A stretch of DNA of 64,000 bases from Desulfarculus baarsii DSM 2075 (lineage in GTDB: Bacteria > Desulfobacterota > Desulfarculia > Desulfarculales > Desulfarculaceae). The stretch's first letter is position 1, and every line of letters begins with the position of its first letter. A program made the position numbers and the translations under genes. The notes under the pieces are model-generated. The model did not search any database, was not told the DNA's origin, and was given only the letters and a program-made list of their open reading frames with translations. Of the stretch, positions 25,505 through 34,195 are shown in pieces. Location: assembly GCF_000143965.1 (NCBI RefSeq), contig NC_014365.1:186001-250000 (forward strand). The letters are read 5' to 3'.

Positions 25505-28500
25505 ATGAGATCGAAGCTGATTGCGTTCATGCTGGCCGGAATTCTGTTCATCGTCTGCCACGGCTTCGCTATGGCCGCGGTGGGAACCAACCCCGGCGCC
25601 GGCAATCCCCACGACTATTCCGGCGTGGGCGACTGGCTGGGCACCACCGAGAGCGACCAATACACCAACAGCGTCGGGGCCACGGTCGGCGGCGACGTGG
25701 ACATGCGCCAGGGCGGCAGCGACACGGTCACCAACTCCGGGGGCGTCATCGGCGGGATTTGGATGAGCGGCTCGGGCCACAACACCGTCACCAACAGCGG
25801 CGCGGTCAGCGACACCATCTGGGGTGGTTACAATTCCGGCGCAGGCTCCAGCGGCGGTTACAACACCATCACCAACTCCGGCATGATCGACGACAGCCTG
25901 CGCGGCAGCTACAACAGCGGCGAAGGCAGCAGCGGCGGCTATAACGCCATCACCAACTCAGGCTCAGCTGCCTGGAATATGACCGGCAGCGAAAACGTCG
26001 GCGCTTACAGCTTTGGCGGCTCCAACACCATCTCCAACAGCGGAGACGCCCAAGGCAATATTTTCGGCAGCTGGAATTACGGCTCTTACAGCTTCGGCGG
26101 TTCCAACGTCATAAACAACGACAGCGACGTGGGCGGCAACATAATCGGCAGCTACAACATGAACACGGGCTCCAGCGGCGGCGGCAACGTCATAAGCAGC
26201 GAGGGCGACGTGGTCGGCTTCATTATGGGCAGCTTCAACTTTGGCGCTGGCTCCAGCGGCGGCGACAACAACATCACGGTGAGCGCCGGCGGCACGGTGG
26301 ACAGCGGCGTCTACGGCAGCTACAACATGAGCGCTGGCGCCAGCGGCGGCGACAACGTCATCGTGATTGATGGCCTGACCACCGGCGACGTCACCGGCAG
26401 CAACAACGACGGCGTGGGCGCCAGCGGCGGCGACAACAACATCTCGGTGAGCGCCAGCGGCACGGTGGAAGGCGACATCTACGGCAGCCTGAACACTGGC
26501 GCTGGCTCCAACGGCGGCGACAACACCATCACGGTGGGCGCCGGCGGCACGGTGGAAGGCTCGGTCTACGGCAGCAGCAACGAGGGCGCGAGCTCCAGCG
26601 GCGGCGGCAACACCGTCAGCAACAGCGGCACGGTGGAAGGCTCGATCTACGGCAGTTATAACGCTGGAGAGGGCAGCTCCGGCGGCGACAACACCATCAC
26701 CAACGGCGGCGCGGCCGAGGACTTCATCTACGGCAGCTACAACGTCAGCGATGGCTCCGCGGGCGGCTACAACACCATCACCAACGCCAGCGGCGGCGAG
26801 GTGAACAACGCCATCATCGGCAGCGGCAACGAAGGCGCTGGCTCCAGCGGCGGCTACAACTACATCTTCAACCACGGCCAGGCGCACAGCATCATTCAGG
26901 GCAGCTATAACGTCGGCGAAGGCAGCGGCGGAGGCTTCAACCACCTCGTCAACACCGGCACGGCCGGTGGGTTGGTGGGCAGCCACAACGAGGGCGATCA
27001 CACCAGCGGCGGCTCCAACAGCATTGTCAACGAGGGAAGCACCAACTCCACCTACGGCTCCTTCAACATCGGCGATGGCTCCAGTGGCGGCGGCAACACC
27101 ATCACCAACAGCGGCACATCGATGGCCATATTCGGCAGCAACAACGATGGCGATGGCAGCTATGGCGGCGACAACACCATCAGCAATTCCGGCACCTCGT
27201 TCACGGTTTCCGGCAGCAACAACGATGGCGATGGCAGCTATGGCGGCTACAACACCCTCGGCAACTCCGGCACGGCGTACATGTTGTTTGGCAGCCATAA
27301 CACGGGCGTTGGCAGCTATGGCGGCTTCAATATAATCACCAACTCGGGTGATGGCTCCTACATCGTCGGCAGCTTCAACAATGGCGTTGGCAGCTATGGC
27401 GGCTTCAATACAATCACCAACTCGGGTGAAATGTTGTTTCTCTATGGCTCCGTCAACATCCTCGACGGGGCCTATGGCGGCGACAATACAATCAACAACT
27501 CTGGTCGAGTGACGCAGATTGCTGGCTCTCTCAACGGCGGCGACGGAGCCTATGGCGGCTACAACACCATCTACAACTATGGCACGGTGCTTGGCGACGT
27601 CTACGGTAGCGACAACCACGGCGACCACAGCTACGGCGGCGGCAACATCATCTACAACTATGGCGCGGTGAGTGGCAGCATTTACGGCAGCAGCGGCTCT
27701 TCGGGCGGCGTGGGCAACGTCATCTACAACTATGGCGCGGTGGGCGGCGACATCCTGGCCGGCGACGGCGACGACTTTGTCTATCTGCTGGGCAACTCCT
27801 CGGTGGGAGGGGTGGTCGACGGCCAGGCCGGCATCGACAGCCTGTTCCTGGGCGATGGCTCGTACAACTCGGCCGATTTGCTCAACTTCGAAAACATGGG
27901 CTACCAGGGTTACGGCGTGGCGACCCTGCAGGGTGACTGGAACTTCAACCTGGGCGTCTCGGTGTTGGACGGCAGCCTGACCCTGCCCAGCGGCAGCACG
28001 TTGCAAACGCCGTTCTTCAGCATCGGCGACGGCGCGACGGCCCAGATCAACGGCCAGGCCACGGTGGATTCGTTCACCACCGTCAACGGCGGGCTGAACG
28101 TGTATGGCAGCCTGAACAGTCCCTTGGTGACGGTGGGTTCGGGCGGCGAGTTGAACGTGCAGGGCGCGCTGGGCGTCTCGACGCTGACCATCGCCGGCGG
28201 TGGCACGGCCCAGATCAACGGCTACCTGGGCGCTTCGACTTTCAACGTGGCCAATGGCGGCTTTGCCGACATCGGCGGTCTGGCCGTCATCGGTTCGTCC
28301 ACGACGATTTTCGGCGGGCTGCATCTCAACGGCAGTCTTTACAGCCCCGCAGTGATCTTGGGCGCCGGTTCCAATTCCTGGGGCACGGGAACCATCATCG
28401 GCAACGTGATCAACCAGGGCTGGATCATCCCCGGCAACAGCATCGGAACCATGCGCATTCTGGGCGACTACACCCAAACCGCCGGCAGCGTGCTGTGGGT

Positions 28501-29914
28501 CGAGGTGGAGCCCGGCGGCGCATCCGACCTGCTTTGGGTCAGCGGCACGGCCTACCTGAATGGCGGCTACCTGGCCGTCAGCCTGCCGCACGACCTCTAC
28601 GTCAACGGCCAGAGCTGGAACGTGCTCAGCGCCGGCGCGGTCTCGGGCGCCTTCGCCGGAATCTACAACCAGCCTGATTCGCTGACCGTGGCCCTGCGGG
28701 CGGTGGGCCGAGCCGACGGCGTCTCGCTGGAGGTGGTGCGCACGCCCTTCGCCTCGCTGGGCGCGACTCCCGGCCAAAAGGGCGTGGGCGCGGCCCTGGA
28801 CGCCATCTTGCCGCTGGCGCTCCAAAACCAGGACCAGATGTACGGCCTGCTGCTGAACATGGACTGGAACTATGACCTGGAGCAAATCAGGCAGGTTCTG
28901 GAGGCGGCCAGCCCCGAGATGTACGACGCCTTCAGCGCGGCCAGCCTGGAGGCGGCCAGGACCTTCGATCGCCTGCTGGCCTGGCGGGTGCTGCAGGCTG
29001 GCGGTGGCGCGGCCCAGCCGGCCGGCCCGAGCCAGGCGGCCGCCAAGCAGGCCAAGCCCGGCGAGCAGCCGCTGGCCGGCGGCAGGTGGTCGCTGTGGGG
29101 CCGCGCCCTGGGCGATTGGGCCAACCAAAGCGGCGACAGCGGGCATATGGGCTATCGCATCGGCGCGGGCGGCGCGGTGGTGGGGGCCGACGGCCTGCTG
29201 CTGCCCTGGCTGCGCACCGGCGTGGCCATCTCCAACTCGGTGGCCGATATCGAATGGAGCATGGCCGGCAACGAGGGCGAGCAGCGCCAGATCAATCTTG
29301 GCCTCTACGCCACGGCCGTCCTGGATGATTTCCACCTGGACGCGGCGGTCAGCTACGGCTCATACGACAACAGCGCCAAGCGCAACGTGAGCTTTGCCGA
29401 CAACAGCGGCCGGACCAACGCCGACTTTGACGGCAACACCATGCTGGCCCGCCTGGGTGGCGGTTACGACTGCAAGGCCGACGCGTTCCGGTTCGGCCCC
29501 GTCGTCTCGCTGGAATATGTCCGGCTGAGCGAGGACGGCTTCAGCGAGGGCGGCGCGGGCTACTTGGGCCTGCGGGTGGACGACCGCGACCATGACTACA
29601 CCTCGTCGCGCCTGGGCCTGCGGGCCGCGGCCGACTGGAGCCTGGCCGATCTGCGCCTGACGCCCAGCGCCTTCGCCAACTGGCTGCATGCCTTCAACAC
29701 CGAGGCCCGGACCATCCAGGCCACTTTTGGCCAATACGGCTCCGTGCCCATTGTCGTGGATGGGGCCGACCAGGCGGCCGACATGCTGGAGACCGGCCTG
29801 GGCCTGTCGGCCTCGTTCGGCGAGACGTTCTCGGTGTTCCTGGAAGGCTCGTTGCTCCAGGCCAACACCTGGAACTCCCAGGCTGTTTCGGCCGGTCTGA
29901 ACATCGCCTTCTGA
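25505..29914 (+). CDS. Giant Gly/Ser/Asn-repeat autotransporter adhesin (type Va)
   Basis: 1469 aa with ribosome site GGGGGG before ATG 25505. Signal peptide 1-24 (cut AMA-AV). Residues ~55-750 are about 20 degenerate ~30-40-residue repeats built on GSYNxGxGSSGGxNTITNSG, predicted to form a long right-handed beta-helix. Next is a pertactin-like junction (GWIIPGNSIGTMRILGDYTQ), a helical linker (~1100-1180, LEQIRQVLEAASPEMYDAFS), and the autotransporter barrel (~1195-1469) ending with Phe (SAGLNIAF). The passenger should be exported through the barrel and displayed as an adhesin or biofilm factor. It lies in the accessory segment; codon use in the repeats is skewed to Gly, Asn and Ser. Confidence 0.93.
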   Translation: MRSKLIAFMLAGILFIVCHGFAMAAVGTNPGAGNPHDYSGVGDWLGTTESDQYTNSVGATVGGDVDMRQGGSDTVTNSGGVIGGIWMSGSGHNTVTNSGAVSDTIWGGYNSGAGSSGGYNTITNSGMIDDSLRGSYNSGEGSSGGYNAITNSGSAAWNMTGSENVGAYSFGGSNTISNSGDAQGNIFGSWNYGSYSFGGSNVINNDSDVGGNIIGSYNMNTGSSGGGNVISSEGDVVGFIMGSFNFGAGSSGGDNNITVSAGGTVDSGVYGSYNMSAGASGGDNVIVIDGLTTGDVTGSNNDGVGASGGDNNISVSASGTVEGDIYGSLNTGAGSNGGDNTITVGAGGTVEGSVYGSSNEGASSSGGGNTVSNSGTVEGSIYGSYNAGEGSSGGDNTITNGGAAEDFIYGSYNVSDGSAGGYNTITNASGGEVNNAIIGSGNEGAGSSGGYNYIFNHGQAHSIIQGSYNVGEGSGGGFNHLVNTGTAGGLVGSHNEGDHTSGGSNSIVNEGSTNSTYGSFNIGDGSSGGGNTITNSGTSMAIFGSNNDGDGSYGGDNTISNSGTSFTVSGSNNDGDGSYGGYNTLGNSGTAYMLFGSHNTGVGSYGGFNIITNSGDGSYIVGSFNNGVGSYGGFNTITNSGEMLFLYGSVNILDGAYGGDNTINNSGRVTQIAGSLNGGDGAYGGYNTIYNYGTVLGDVYGSDNHGDHSYGGGNIIYNYGAVSGSIYGSSGSSGGVGNVIYNYGAVGGDILAGDGDDFVYLLGNSSVGGVVDGQAGIDSLFLGDGSYNSADLLNFENMGYQGYGVATLQGDWNFNLGVSVLDGSLTLPSGSTLQTPFFSIGDGATAQINGQATVDSFTTVNGGLNVYGSLNSPLVTVGSGGELNVQGALGVSTLTIAGGGTAQINGYLGASTFNVANGGFADIGGLAVIGSSTTIFGGLHLNGSLYSPAVILGAGSNSWGTGTIIGNVINQGWIIPGNSIGTMRILGDYTQTAGSVLWVEVEPGGASDLLWVSGTAYLNGGYLAVSLPHDLYVNGQSWNVLSAGAVSGAFAGIYNQPDSLTVALRAVGRADGVSLEVVRTPFASLGATPGQKGVGAALDAILPLALQNQDQMYGLLLNMDWNYDLEQIRQVLEAASPEMYDAFSAASLEAARTFDRLLAWRVLQAGGGAAQPAGPSQAAAKQAKPGEQPLAGGRWSLWGRALGDWANQSGDSGHMGYRIGAGGAVVGADGLLLPWLRTGVAISNSVADIEWSMAGNEGEQRQINLGLYATAVLDDFHLDAAVSYGSYDNSAKRNVSFADNSGRTNADFDGNTMLARLGGGYDCKADAFRFGPVVSLEYVRLSEDGFSEGGAGYLGLRVDDRDHDYTSSRLGLRAAADWSLADLRLTPSAFANWLHAFNTEARTIQATFGQYGSVPIVVDGADQAADMLETGLGLSASFGETFSVFLEGSLLQANTWNSQAVSAGLNIAF
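25740..27760 (+). repeat. In-frame degenerate repeats inside the autotransporter gene
   Basis: About 20 copies of 84-120-base units with the shared core coding for GGxNTIxNSG and GSxNxG. Neighbouring copies between 27120 and 27440 are most alike (repeated NNDGDGSYGG and GVGSYGGFN), showing recent local duplication. Length variation by recombination is likely. Confidence 0.85.
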
Positions 29915-30000
29915 GGCGTCGTCGTCGGCCGATCGCCAACGCGGCCCACGCCGCCGGCTGGGCCTACTGGGAAGACTTACCAGCGAGATTGAAAAGACGA

Positions 30001-30026
30001 GCGGGGGCGGCGGAAGCTGCCCCCGC
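30001..30026. terminator. Hairpin between convergent autotransporter and fic genes
   Basis: GCGGGGGC / GCCCCCGC arms around 10 bases, centred between the two stops (29914 and 30029). No T-run on either strand, so termination is only suggested. Confidence 0.4.
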
Positions 30027-30028
30027 CC

Positions 30029-31195
30029 TCATTGCGGCAATTCAGTGCCTTGGTTCATTACATCTAAGTAGCGCTGATAACAAAATATTCTATTTCGGCG
30101 TTGCTCAGTGATTTCCCGGACGACCCCCAGGCGCATCAACTGGGTCAAGCATTTATTGACCGTGGCCGGCGTTAGCCCCGTCCTTTGCGCCAGAACGACC
30201 GAGGTCGCCAGGGGCTTTGACAACAGCGCTTGGTGTGTTTTCTCGACGGATAGGGCCGTGCGACCCAGGCTCTTGATCTTGTCCCGATCCTCTTTGGCCA
30301 GGGCCATGAGTTGCCGGGCGGCCTCGACCGCTTGGCTAGCGGTGGTTTGCACGGCGTCGGCAAAGAAATCCAACCATGCTTCCCAGTCGCCAGTTTGGCG
30401 CACTCTGTTTAGCAGCTCATAGTAAAAGCCGCGATGACTTTTAAAATACAGACTCAGATAAAGAATAGGCGTGCTGAGCACCTTTTGTTCGCACAGAATC
30501 AAGGTGATAAGCAGGCGGCCCAGGCGGCCGTTGTCGTCAAGAAAGGGGTGGATGGTTTCAAACTGCACGTGGGACAGGGCCGCTTTCAACAAAACCGGCG
30601 TGGGCTCCGGTTGATCATGCAAAAACAGCTCCAGCGCGCCCATGCACTCCATGACATACTCGGCCGGCGGAGGAACAAAGGCCGCGTTCCCCGGCCTTGT
30701 CCCGCCAATCCAATTTTGCGTGCGGCGAAATTCACCTGGCGTTTTATGGCCGTCGCGTCCCTTGGCCAACAATATCTCGTGGATTTCCTTGATCAGCCTC
30801 AGCGAAAGAGGAAACCCTTCCCGAAGGCGCTTCAGGCCATGCTCCAATGCCGCCACATAGCTGCTGACTTCTTGCACATCGCCCAGCGGCGCGCCCGGTT
30901 GCTGATCCAATTCAAATAACAGCAGATCGGACAAGGAAGACTGCGTGCCCTCGATCATGGAAGACAGAACGGCCTCTTTGCGCACGTACATGTATAAAAA
31001 AAGAGATGACTCCGGGAGCAAAACCGATAGGCTATCCAGCCGCCCAAGGGCGACCAGCGCCTGGTCGAACTTGGAGCGCAGCTCCGGCGTCCATTCTATG
31101 GGAGGACGTGGGGGAAGGGCATTGGGGATGAATGCTTTTGCCGGCTCGCTCACCGTGGAAATTGGCGTGTAGCGCCCCTGAAGTTTTCGTTTCAT
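30029..31195 (-). CDS. Fic-domain AMP transferase with built-in inhibitory helix and C-terminal winged helix
   Basis: 388 aa from ATG 31195, matching the usual opening (MKRKLQGRYTPIS) of DUF4172-Fic proteins; an in-frame TTG 31225 is upstream. The inhibitory motif S-x3-EG (S78, E82, G83 in SSMIEGTQ) and the catalytic motif H216-PFLDDNGRLGR-R227 are intact, with D in place of the more common G. This is a class II, self-inhibited enzyme that should transfer AMP to hydroxyl groups of target proteins. The C-terminal ~60 residues form a winged helix (SVVLAQRTGLTPATVNKCLT). A perfect 12-bp inverted repeat lies 33 bases upstream, so autoregulation is likely. Lower GC than neighbours suggests transfer. 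Confidence 0.93.
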   Translation of the reverse strand: MKRKLQGRYTPISTVSEPAKAFIPNALPPRPPIEWTPELRSKFDQALVALGRLDSLSVLLPESSLFLYMYVRKEAVLSSMIEGTQSSLSDLLLFELDQQPGAPLGDVQEVSSYVAALEHGLKRLREGFPLSLRLIKEIHEILLAKGRDGHKTPGEFRRTQNWIGGTRPGNAAFVPPPAEYVMECMGALELFLHDQPEPTPVLLKAALSHVQFETIHPFLDDNGRLGRLLITLILCEQKVLSTPILYLSLYFKSHRGFYYELLNRVRQTGDWEAWLDFFADAVQTTASQAVEAARQLMALAKEDRDKIKSLGRTALSVEKTHQALLSKPLATSVVLAQRTGLTPATVNKCLTQLMRLGVVREITEQRRNRIFCYQRYLDVMNQGTELPQ

Positions 31196-31227
31196 TTTAC
31201 GCGCCGAATTTAAATTATGCCGCAAGT

Positions 31228-31259
31228 TTATTTTACGATATGGCGTAATCGTAAAATAA
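31228..31259. promoter_or_regulatory. Perfect 12-bp inverted repeat upstream of fic
   Basis: TTATTTTACGAT and ATCGTAAAATAA around 8 bases, just before the fic start. Size and position fit an operator, most simply for the winged-helix tail of the Fic protein. Its right arm overlaps the start of the right direct repeat. Confidence 0.55.
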
Positions 31260-31370
31260 GCCTCGGGCTCACGTCAAAACAAAAACCGCGCCGCCGACGC
31301 GGGCCGCGCGCCGTCAAGGCCCGCATCCCCACAAAAAAAGGTGGCCGGATGAAAAATCATCCAGCCACCT
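31252..31370. repeat. Right direct repeat flanking the accessory segment
   Basis: Partner of 24364-24466 (shared TAAAATAAGCCTCGGGCTCA, GTCAAAA, A-run and terminator hairpin). It lies directly downstream of the tRNA-Arg 3' end. Confidence 0.65.
31337..31369 (-). terminator. Rho-independent terminator of tRNA-Arg
   Basis: On the minus strand GTGGCTGGATGA / TCATCCGGCCAC (one mismatch) with a T-rich loop, followed by C and seven T, starting 7 bases after the encoded CCA. A copy is found at 24413-24463. Confidence 0.85.
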
Positions 31371-31375
31371 GAAAA

Positions 31376-31451
31376 TGGTGCGCCCGGCAAGATTCGAACT
31401 TGCGGCCTACGGATTCGTAGTCCGGCGCTCTATCCACTGAGCTACGAGCGC
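31376..31451 (-). tRNA. tRNA-Arg (anticodon ACG)
   Basis: 76 nt including an encoded CCA (31378-31376). The acceptor stem pairs GCGCTCG with CGGGCGC (one G-T pair). The D stem is GCTC/GAGC, and the T arm GCAAG-TTCGAAT-CTTGC is perfect. The anticodon loop CT-ACG-AA reads CGU/CGC once A34 is changed to inosine. The outermost anticodon-stem pair is a C-T mismatch. Own promoter and terminator. It marks the right border of the accessory segment. Confidence 0.95.
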
Positions 31452-31469
31452 TTGCATACGCGAGTGAGG

Positions 31470-31497
31470 ATTATAACAAAAGCGCGGCGCTTGACAA
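31470..31497 (-). promoter_or_regulatory. Sigma-70 promoter of tRNA-Arg
   Basis: On the minus strand TTGTCA (31497-31492), 16 bases, TATAAT (31475-31470), about 20 bases before the tRNA. It sits against the stop codon of the helicase gene. Confidence 0.8.
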
Positions 31498-31500
31498 GGT

Positions 31501-32973
31501 CTATTCGCCATCGCCGGCCGAGTTTGTCGTTTTCGGTTGGCCGGCCGGTTTGCGGCGGCGGCGGCGGCGTTTTTGCCCTTGCCCATCGGCGACTTTTTCG
31601 CCATCGCCGCTGGCGACCGTCGTGGTTGGCGCGGCTGGGGCGGAGCTGGTGCGCCGTCCGCCCCGTCCGCCGCGAGCGCCGTCGCCATCGCGGTCACGGC
31701 CACGCCCGCCCTCGCGGGGGCCAAAGGCCGGCCGTGGCATGCGCGGGGCCGGTCCGGCCTGGTCGGGCACGAAAAGCGAGTCATCGGCCCAGCAGACGGG
31801 AATTTTCTCGCCCAGGTATTCCTCGACGTAGGGCAGGTGGGTGGCGTAGCGGTCGCAGCACAGGGTGATGGCCTTGCCCACGGCGCCGGCCCGGGCCGTG
31901 CGGCCGATGCGGTGGACGTAGTCTTCGGGATCGGCGGGCACGTCGTAGTTGATGACATGGCTGATGTTTTCGACGTGCAGGCCACGGGCGGCCACGTTGG
32001 TGGCCACCAGGATCTTCAGTTCGCCGCTTTTGAATTGCTCCAAAAGCTGCATGCGCCGCCGCTGGGTCAGATCGCCGCTGATGCCTTCGGCGGGCAGGCC
32101 GTTGCCGCGCAGCTTGTAGGCGATGGCGTCGACGGCGCGCTTGGTGTTGGCGAAAATCATCACTCGGTCGACGCCCTCGCGGCGCAGGAGGCCCAGCAGC
32201 AAGCTCATTTTCTCGGGGGCCGAGCAGTGGTAGAGCTCCTGGTCGACCTGCTCGACCGTGCGCTGGCGCGGGGCCACCGAGACCTTGGCCGGCATGTTCA
32301 TGAACTCGTAGGTCAGCTCCAGCACGCGGTAGCCCAGCGTGGCCGAAAAGAGCATGGATTGCCGCCGGTCGTAGGGCGGCAGGCGGCGCATGATCCAGCG
32401 CAGGTCGGCGATGAAGCCCATGTCGAACAGGCGGTCGGCCTCGTCGATGACCAGGTGCTTGACGGCGCGCAGATCCAGGGCGCGCTGCTTGATATAGTCG
32501 ATGGCCCGCCCCGGCGTGGCCACGACGATATCCACGCCTTCGCGCAAGGCCCTGGCCTGCTTGAGATAGTCGACCCCGCCGAAGACGGCGACCATGCGCA
32601 GATCGGTGTGTCGGCCGATCTGCTGGGCGTCGTCGTAGATCTGCACGGCCAGCTCGCGGGTGGGGGCGATGATCAGCGCGGCGGGGAATTGGCGATCTGT
32701 CCGCTGGTCGCGCAGCATGTGATAAAAAATGGGCACCAGAAAAGCGGCGGTCTTGCCTGTCCCGGTCTGGGCCTCGCCGGCCACGTCCTTGCCGGCCAGA
32801 CCCAGGGGGATGGTCCGCTCCTGGATCGGCGTGCAATGGGTGTAGCCAGAGTCGGCCAGGCCCCGCAGCAGGGGCTCGGGCAGGTTGAAATCGGCAAAGG
32901 GCGCGCCCTGAGCCAGGGGCGCCCCGCTTTTTTGCGTGGTGTCGTCTTGCGGTGTTATGTGTGTATCATCCAT
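31501..32973 (-). CDS. DEAD-box ATP-dependent RNA helicase (RhlB-like)
   Basis: 490 aa. All core motifs are present: Q motif [16 protein letters not shown], Walker [58 protein letters not shown] and [11 protein letters not shown] long C-terminal tail (~395-490) is rich in Arg, Gly and Pro and ends in a run of Arg, as in RhlB/RhlE-type helicases that bind RNA or RNase E. It should unwind structured RNA in ribosome assembly or mRNA decay. The start ATG 32973 has a weak ribosome site. Stands alone, next to tRNA-Arg. Confidence 0.95.
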   Translation of the reverse strand: MDDTHITPQDDTTQKSGAPLAQGAPFADFNLPEPLLRGLADSGYTHCTPIQERTIPLGLAGKDVAGEAQTGTGKTAAFLVPIFYHMLRDQRTDRQFPAALIIAPTRELAVQIYDDAQQIGRHTDLRMVAVFGGVDYLKQARALREGVDIVVATPGRAIDYIKQRALDLRAVKHLVIDEADRLFDMGFIADLRWIMRRLPPYDRRQSMLFSATLGYRVLELTYEFMNMPAKVSVAPRQRTVEQVDQELYHCSAPEKMSLLLGLLRREGVDRVMIFANTKRAVDAIAYKLRGNGLPAEGISGDLTQRRRMQLLEQFKSGELKILVATNVAARGLHVENISHVINYDVPADPEDYVHRIGRTARAGAVGKAITLCCDRYATHLPYVEEYLGEKIPVCWADDSLFVPDQAGPAPRMPRPAFGPREGGRGRDRDGDGARGGRGGRRTSSAPAAPTTTVASGDGEKVADGQGQKRRRRRRKPAGQPKTTNSAGDGE

Positions 32974-33020
32974 AACATTTTATGATACCTTGCCCGGCCG
33001 TCGGCGGCAAGTCGCGCCGG

Positions 33021-33449
33021 CTATTTATCCACCTTGACCTGGCTGACTTCCACCGGCCAGACGCGGCAGTCGTATTGCGCGCAGTCCACCGCCCGCGAGG
33101 CGAAGGCCAGCTTGCCATCCTCGAAATAGACCCAGTGGGGCTCGGCCTCGGCGTGGGAGATGGCCACCTCGGAGAAGCCCACCGTGCAGACGGCGGCCAG
33201 GCTGCGGCCCAGCATCTTGCTGGGGCAGTTTGGCGTCTCGGGCACCATGTTGTATTCCCAGACCACAAACTTGCCCTTTTGCTGGGGGAACTGCACCAGC
33301 TTGACCGACTCGGGCGGGCCCAGTTCCTCGGCCACCTGGTCCTCGGACATGCCGTTTTGAATCTTGGACAGATTGGCCTTGGCCCCAGGGGCGCAGCCCC
33401 CGGCCGCCAGCGCCAGCAACAGAACCAACGCAACGCCCAATTTACCCAT
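33021..33449 (-). CDS. Small SmpA/OmlA-like lipoprotein
   Basis: 142 aa from ATG 33449, chosen because GAGGT lies 7 bases before it and the signal peptide starts there (MGKLGVALVLLLALAAGGC). The lipobox Cys is residue ~19. The next segment (LSKIQNGMSEDQVAEELGPP) is the helix-turn of SmpA/BamE-like domains, where GMS-x-xQV...LGxP is a common pattern. Four later Cys (PNCPSKM, AAVCTVG, VDCAQYDC) could form disulfides. It should sit in a membrane facing the periplasm. Function is unknown. Confidence 0.75.
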   Translation of the reverse strand: MGKLGVALVLLLALAAGGCAPGAKANLSKIQNGMSEDQVAEELGPPESVKLVQFPQQKGKFVVWEYNMVPETPNCPSKMLGRSLAAVCTVGFSEVAISHAEAEPHWVYFEDGKLAFASRAVDCAQYDCRVWPVEVSQVKVDK

Positions 33450-33635
33450 GGTCATACCTCGCATTTGCGCCACACCACCTCGTGGCGGCGGCGTCATTTC
33501 GTTGCGGCCCGGCGGATGCGTGGCCGCGGCCGTTCAAAAACCGTTTTCCGCGCCGCGCGGGCGCTTGGCAGAAATATACACCAGCCACTCCGCCCCGACA
33601 GGAGCGGGGCCGATATTTCTCGCCACGGGCCGCGG

Positions 33636-34091
33636 TTAGTCGGCCTCCTCCGGGCGCACCACCAGCACCGAGCACGGCGCGCGGCGCACCATCTTGCGGG
33701 CCACCGAGCCAAAAACGGCCTCGACAATATTGCCCGCGCCCGCGGCGCCCACCACCAAAAGCGCCGCGTTCTGGCTTTGGCACAGGGCGGCCAGCTCGCG
33801 GGTGGGCTCGCCCTCGGCGATGACGGTCTCCACCTCGGTCAGGGCGCTTTCGATCTGGCGCAGGCGCTGCATCTCACGCTCGGCGGCCTGGCGCATCTCG
33901 CGGCGCAGATCGGCCGTCACCTGGCTGACCTGGATCTCGTCCAGCAGCGGCGTGGGGGTGATCAGCGGCGGGATGACATGGGCCAAAACCAGCTTGACTC
34001 CGCGCTGGGCGGCCAAACGCGCCGCCTGGGCCACGGCCTGCTCGGCGGCCTTGGAGAAATCGGTGGCGGCGATGATGGGCCCCTCGATCAT
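33636..34091 (-). CDS. Universal stress protein (UspA family)
   Basis: 151 aa, GGAGG before ATG 34091. The Usp fold starts with IIAATDFSKAAEQAVAQAAR and ends with the ATP-binding motif G-x2-G-x9-G(S/T) seen as GAAGAGNIVEAVFGSVARKM and SVLVVRP. A charged helix (DLRREMRQAAEREMQRLRQI) is inserted in the middle. ATP-binding type, probably dimeric and cytosolic. It follows the glycosyltransferase/MscS/CorA run on the same side and may belong to osmotic or general stress response, but it reads from its own start. Confidence 0.92.
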   Translation of the reverse strand: MIEGPIIAATDFSKAAEQAVAQAARLAAQRGVKLVLAHVIPPLITPTPLLDEIQVSQVTADLRREMRQAAEREMQRLRQIESALTEVETVIAEGEPTRELAALCQSQNAALLVVGAAGAGNIVEAVFGSVARKMVRRAPCSVLVVRPEEAD

Positions 34092-34152
34092 GGATGCCTC
34101 CTCCCGGCATGGCGCGTCGCGACTTTTGGGCTGGCGCGCAAGATCAGCATAG

Positions 34153-34195
34153 CAAAAAAAAGCTCGCCCGGGCCAACCAAGCTTTGCCCGGGCTC
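34153..34195 (-). terminator. Rho-independent terminator after the glycosyltransferase
   Basis: On the minus strand GCCCGGGC, a loop, GCCCGGGC, then GAGC and eight T. It begins at the stop codon of the gene ending at 34194. Confidence 0.75.

Noticed and set aside
25740-27760. CRISPR or non-coding satellite
   Set aside because: Repeats are in frame and part of a complete autotransporter with signal peptide and barrel.
25964-29335. 1123-codon open frame antisense to the autotransporter
   Set aside because: Low-complexity mirror of the in-frame repeats and GC-rich codons; no start site, no recognisable family.
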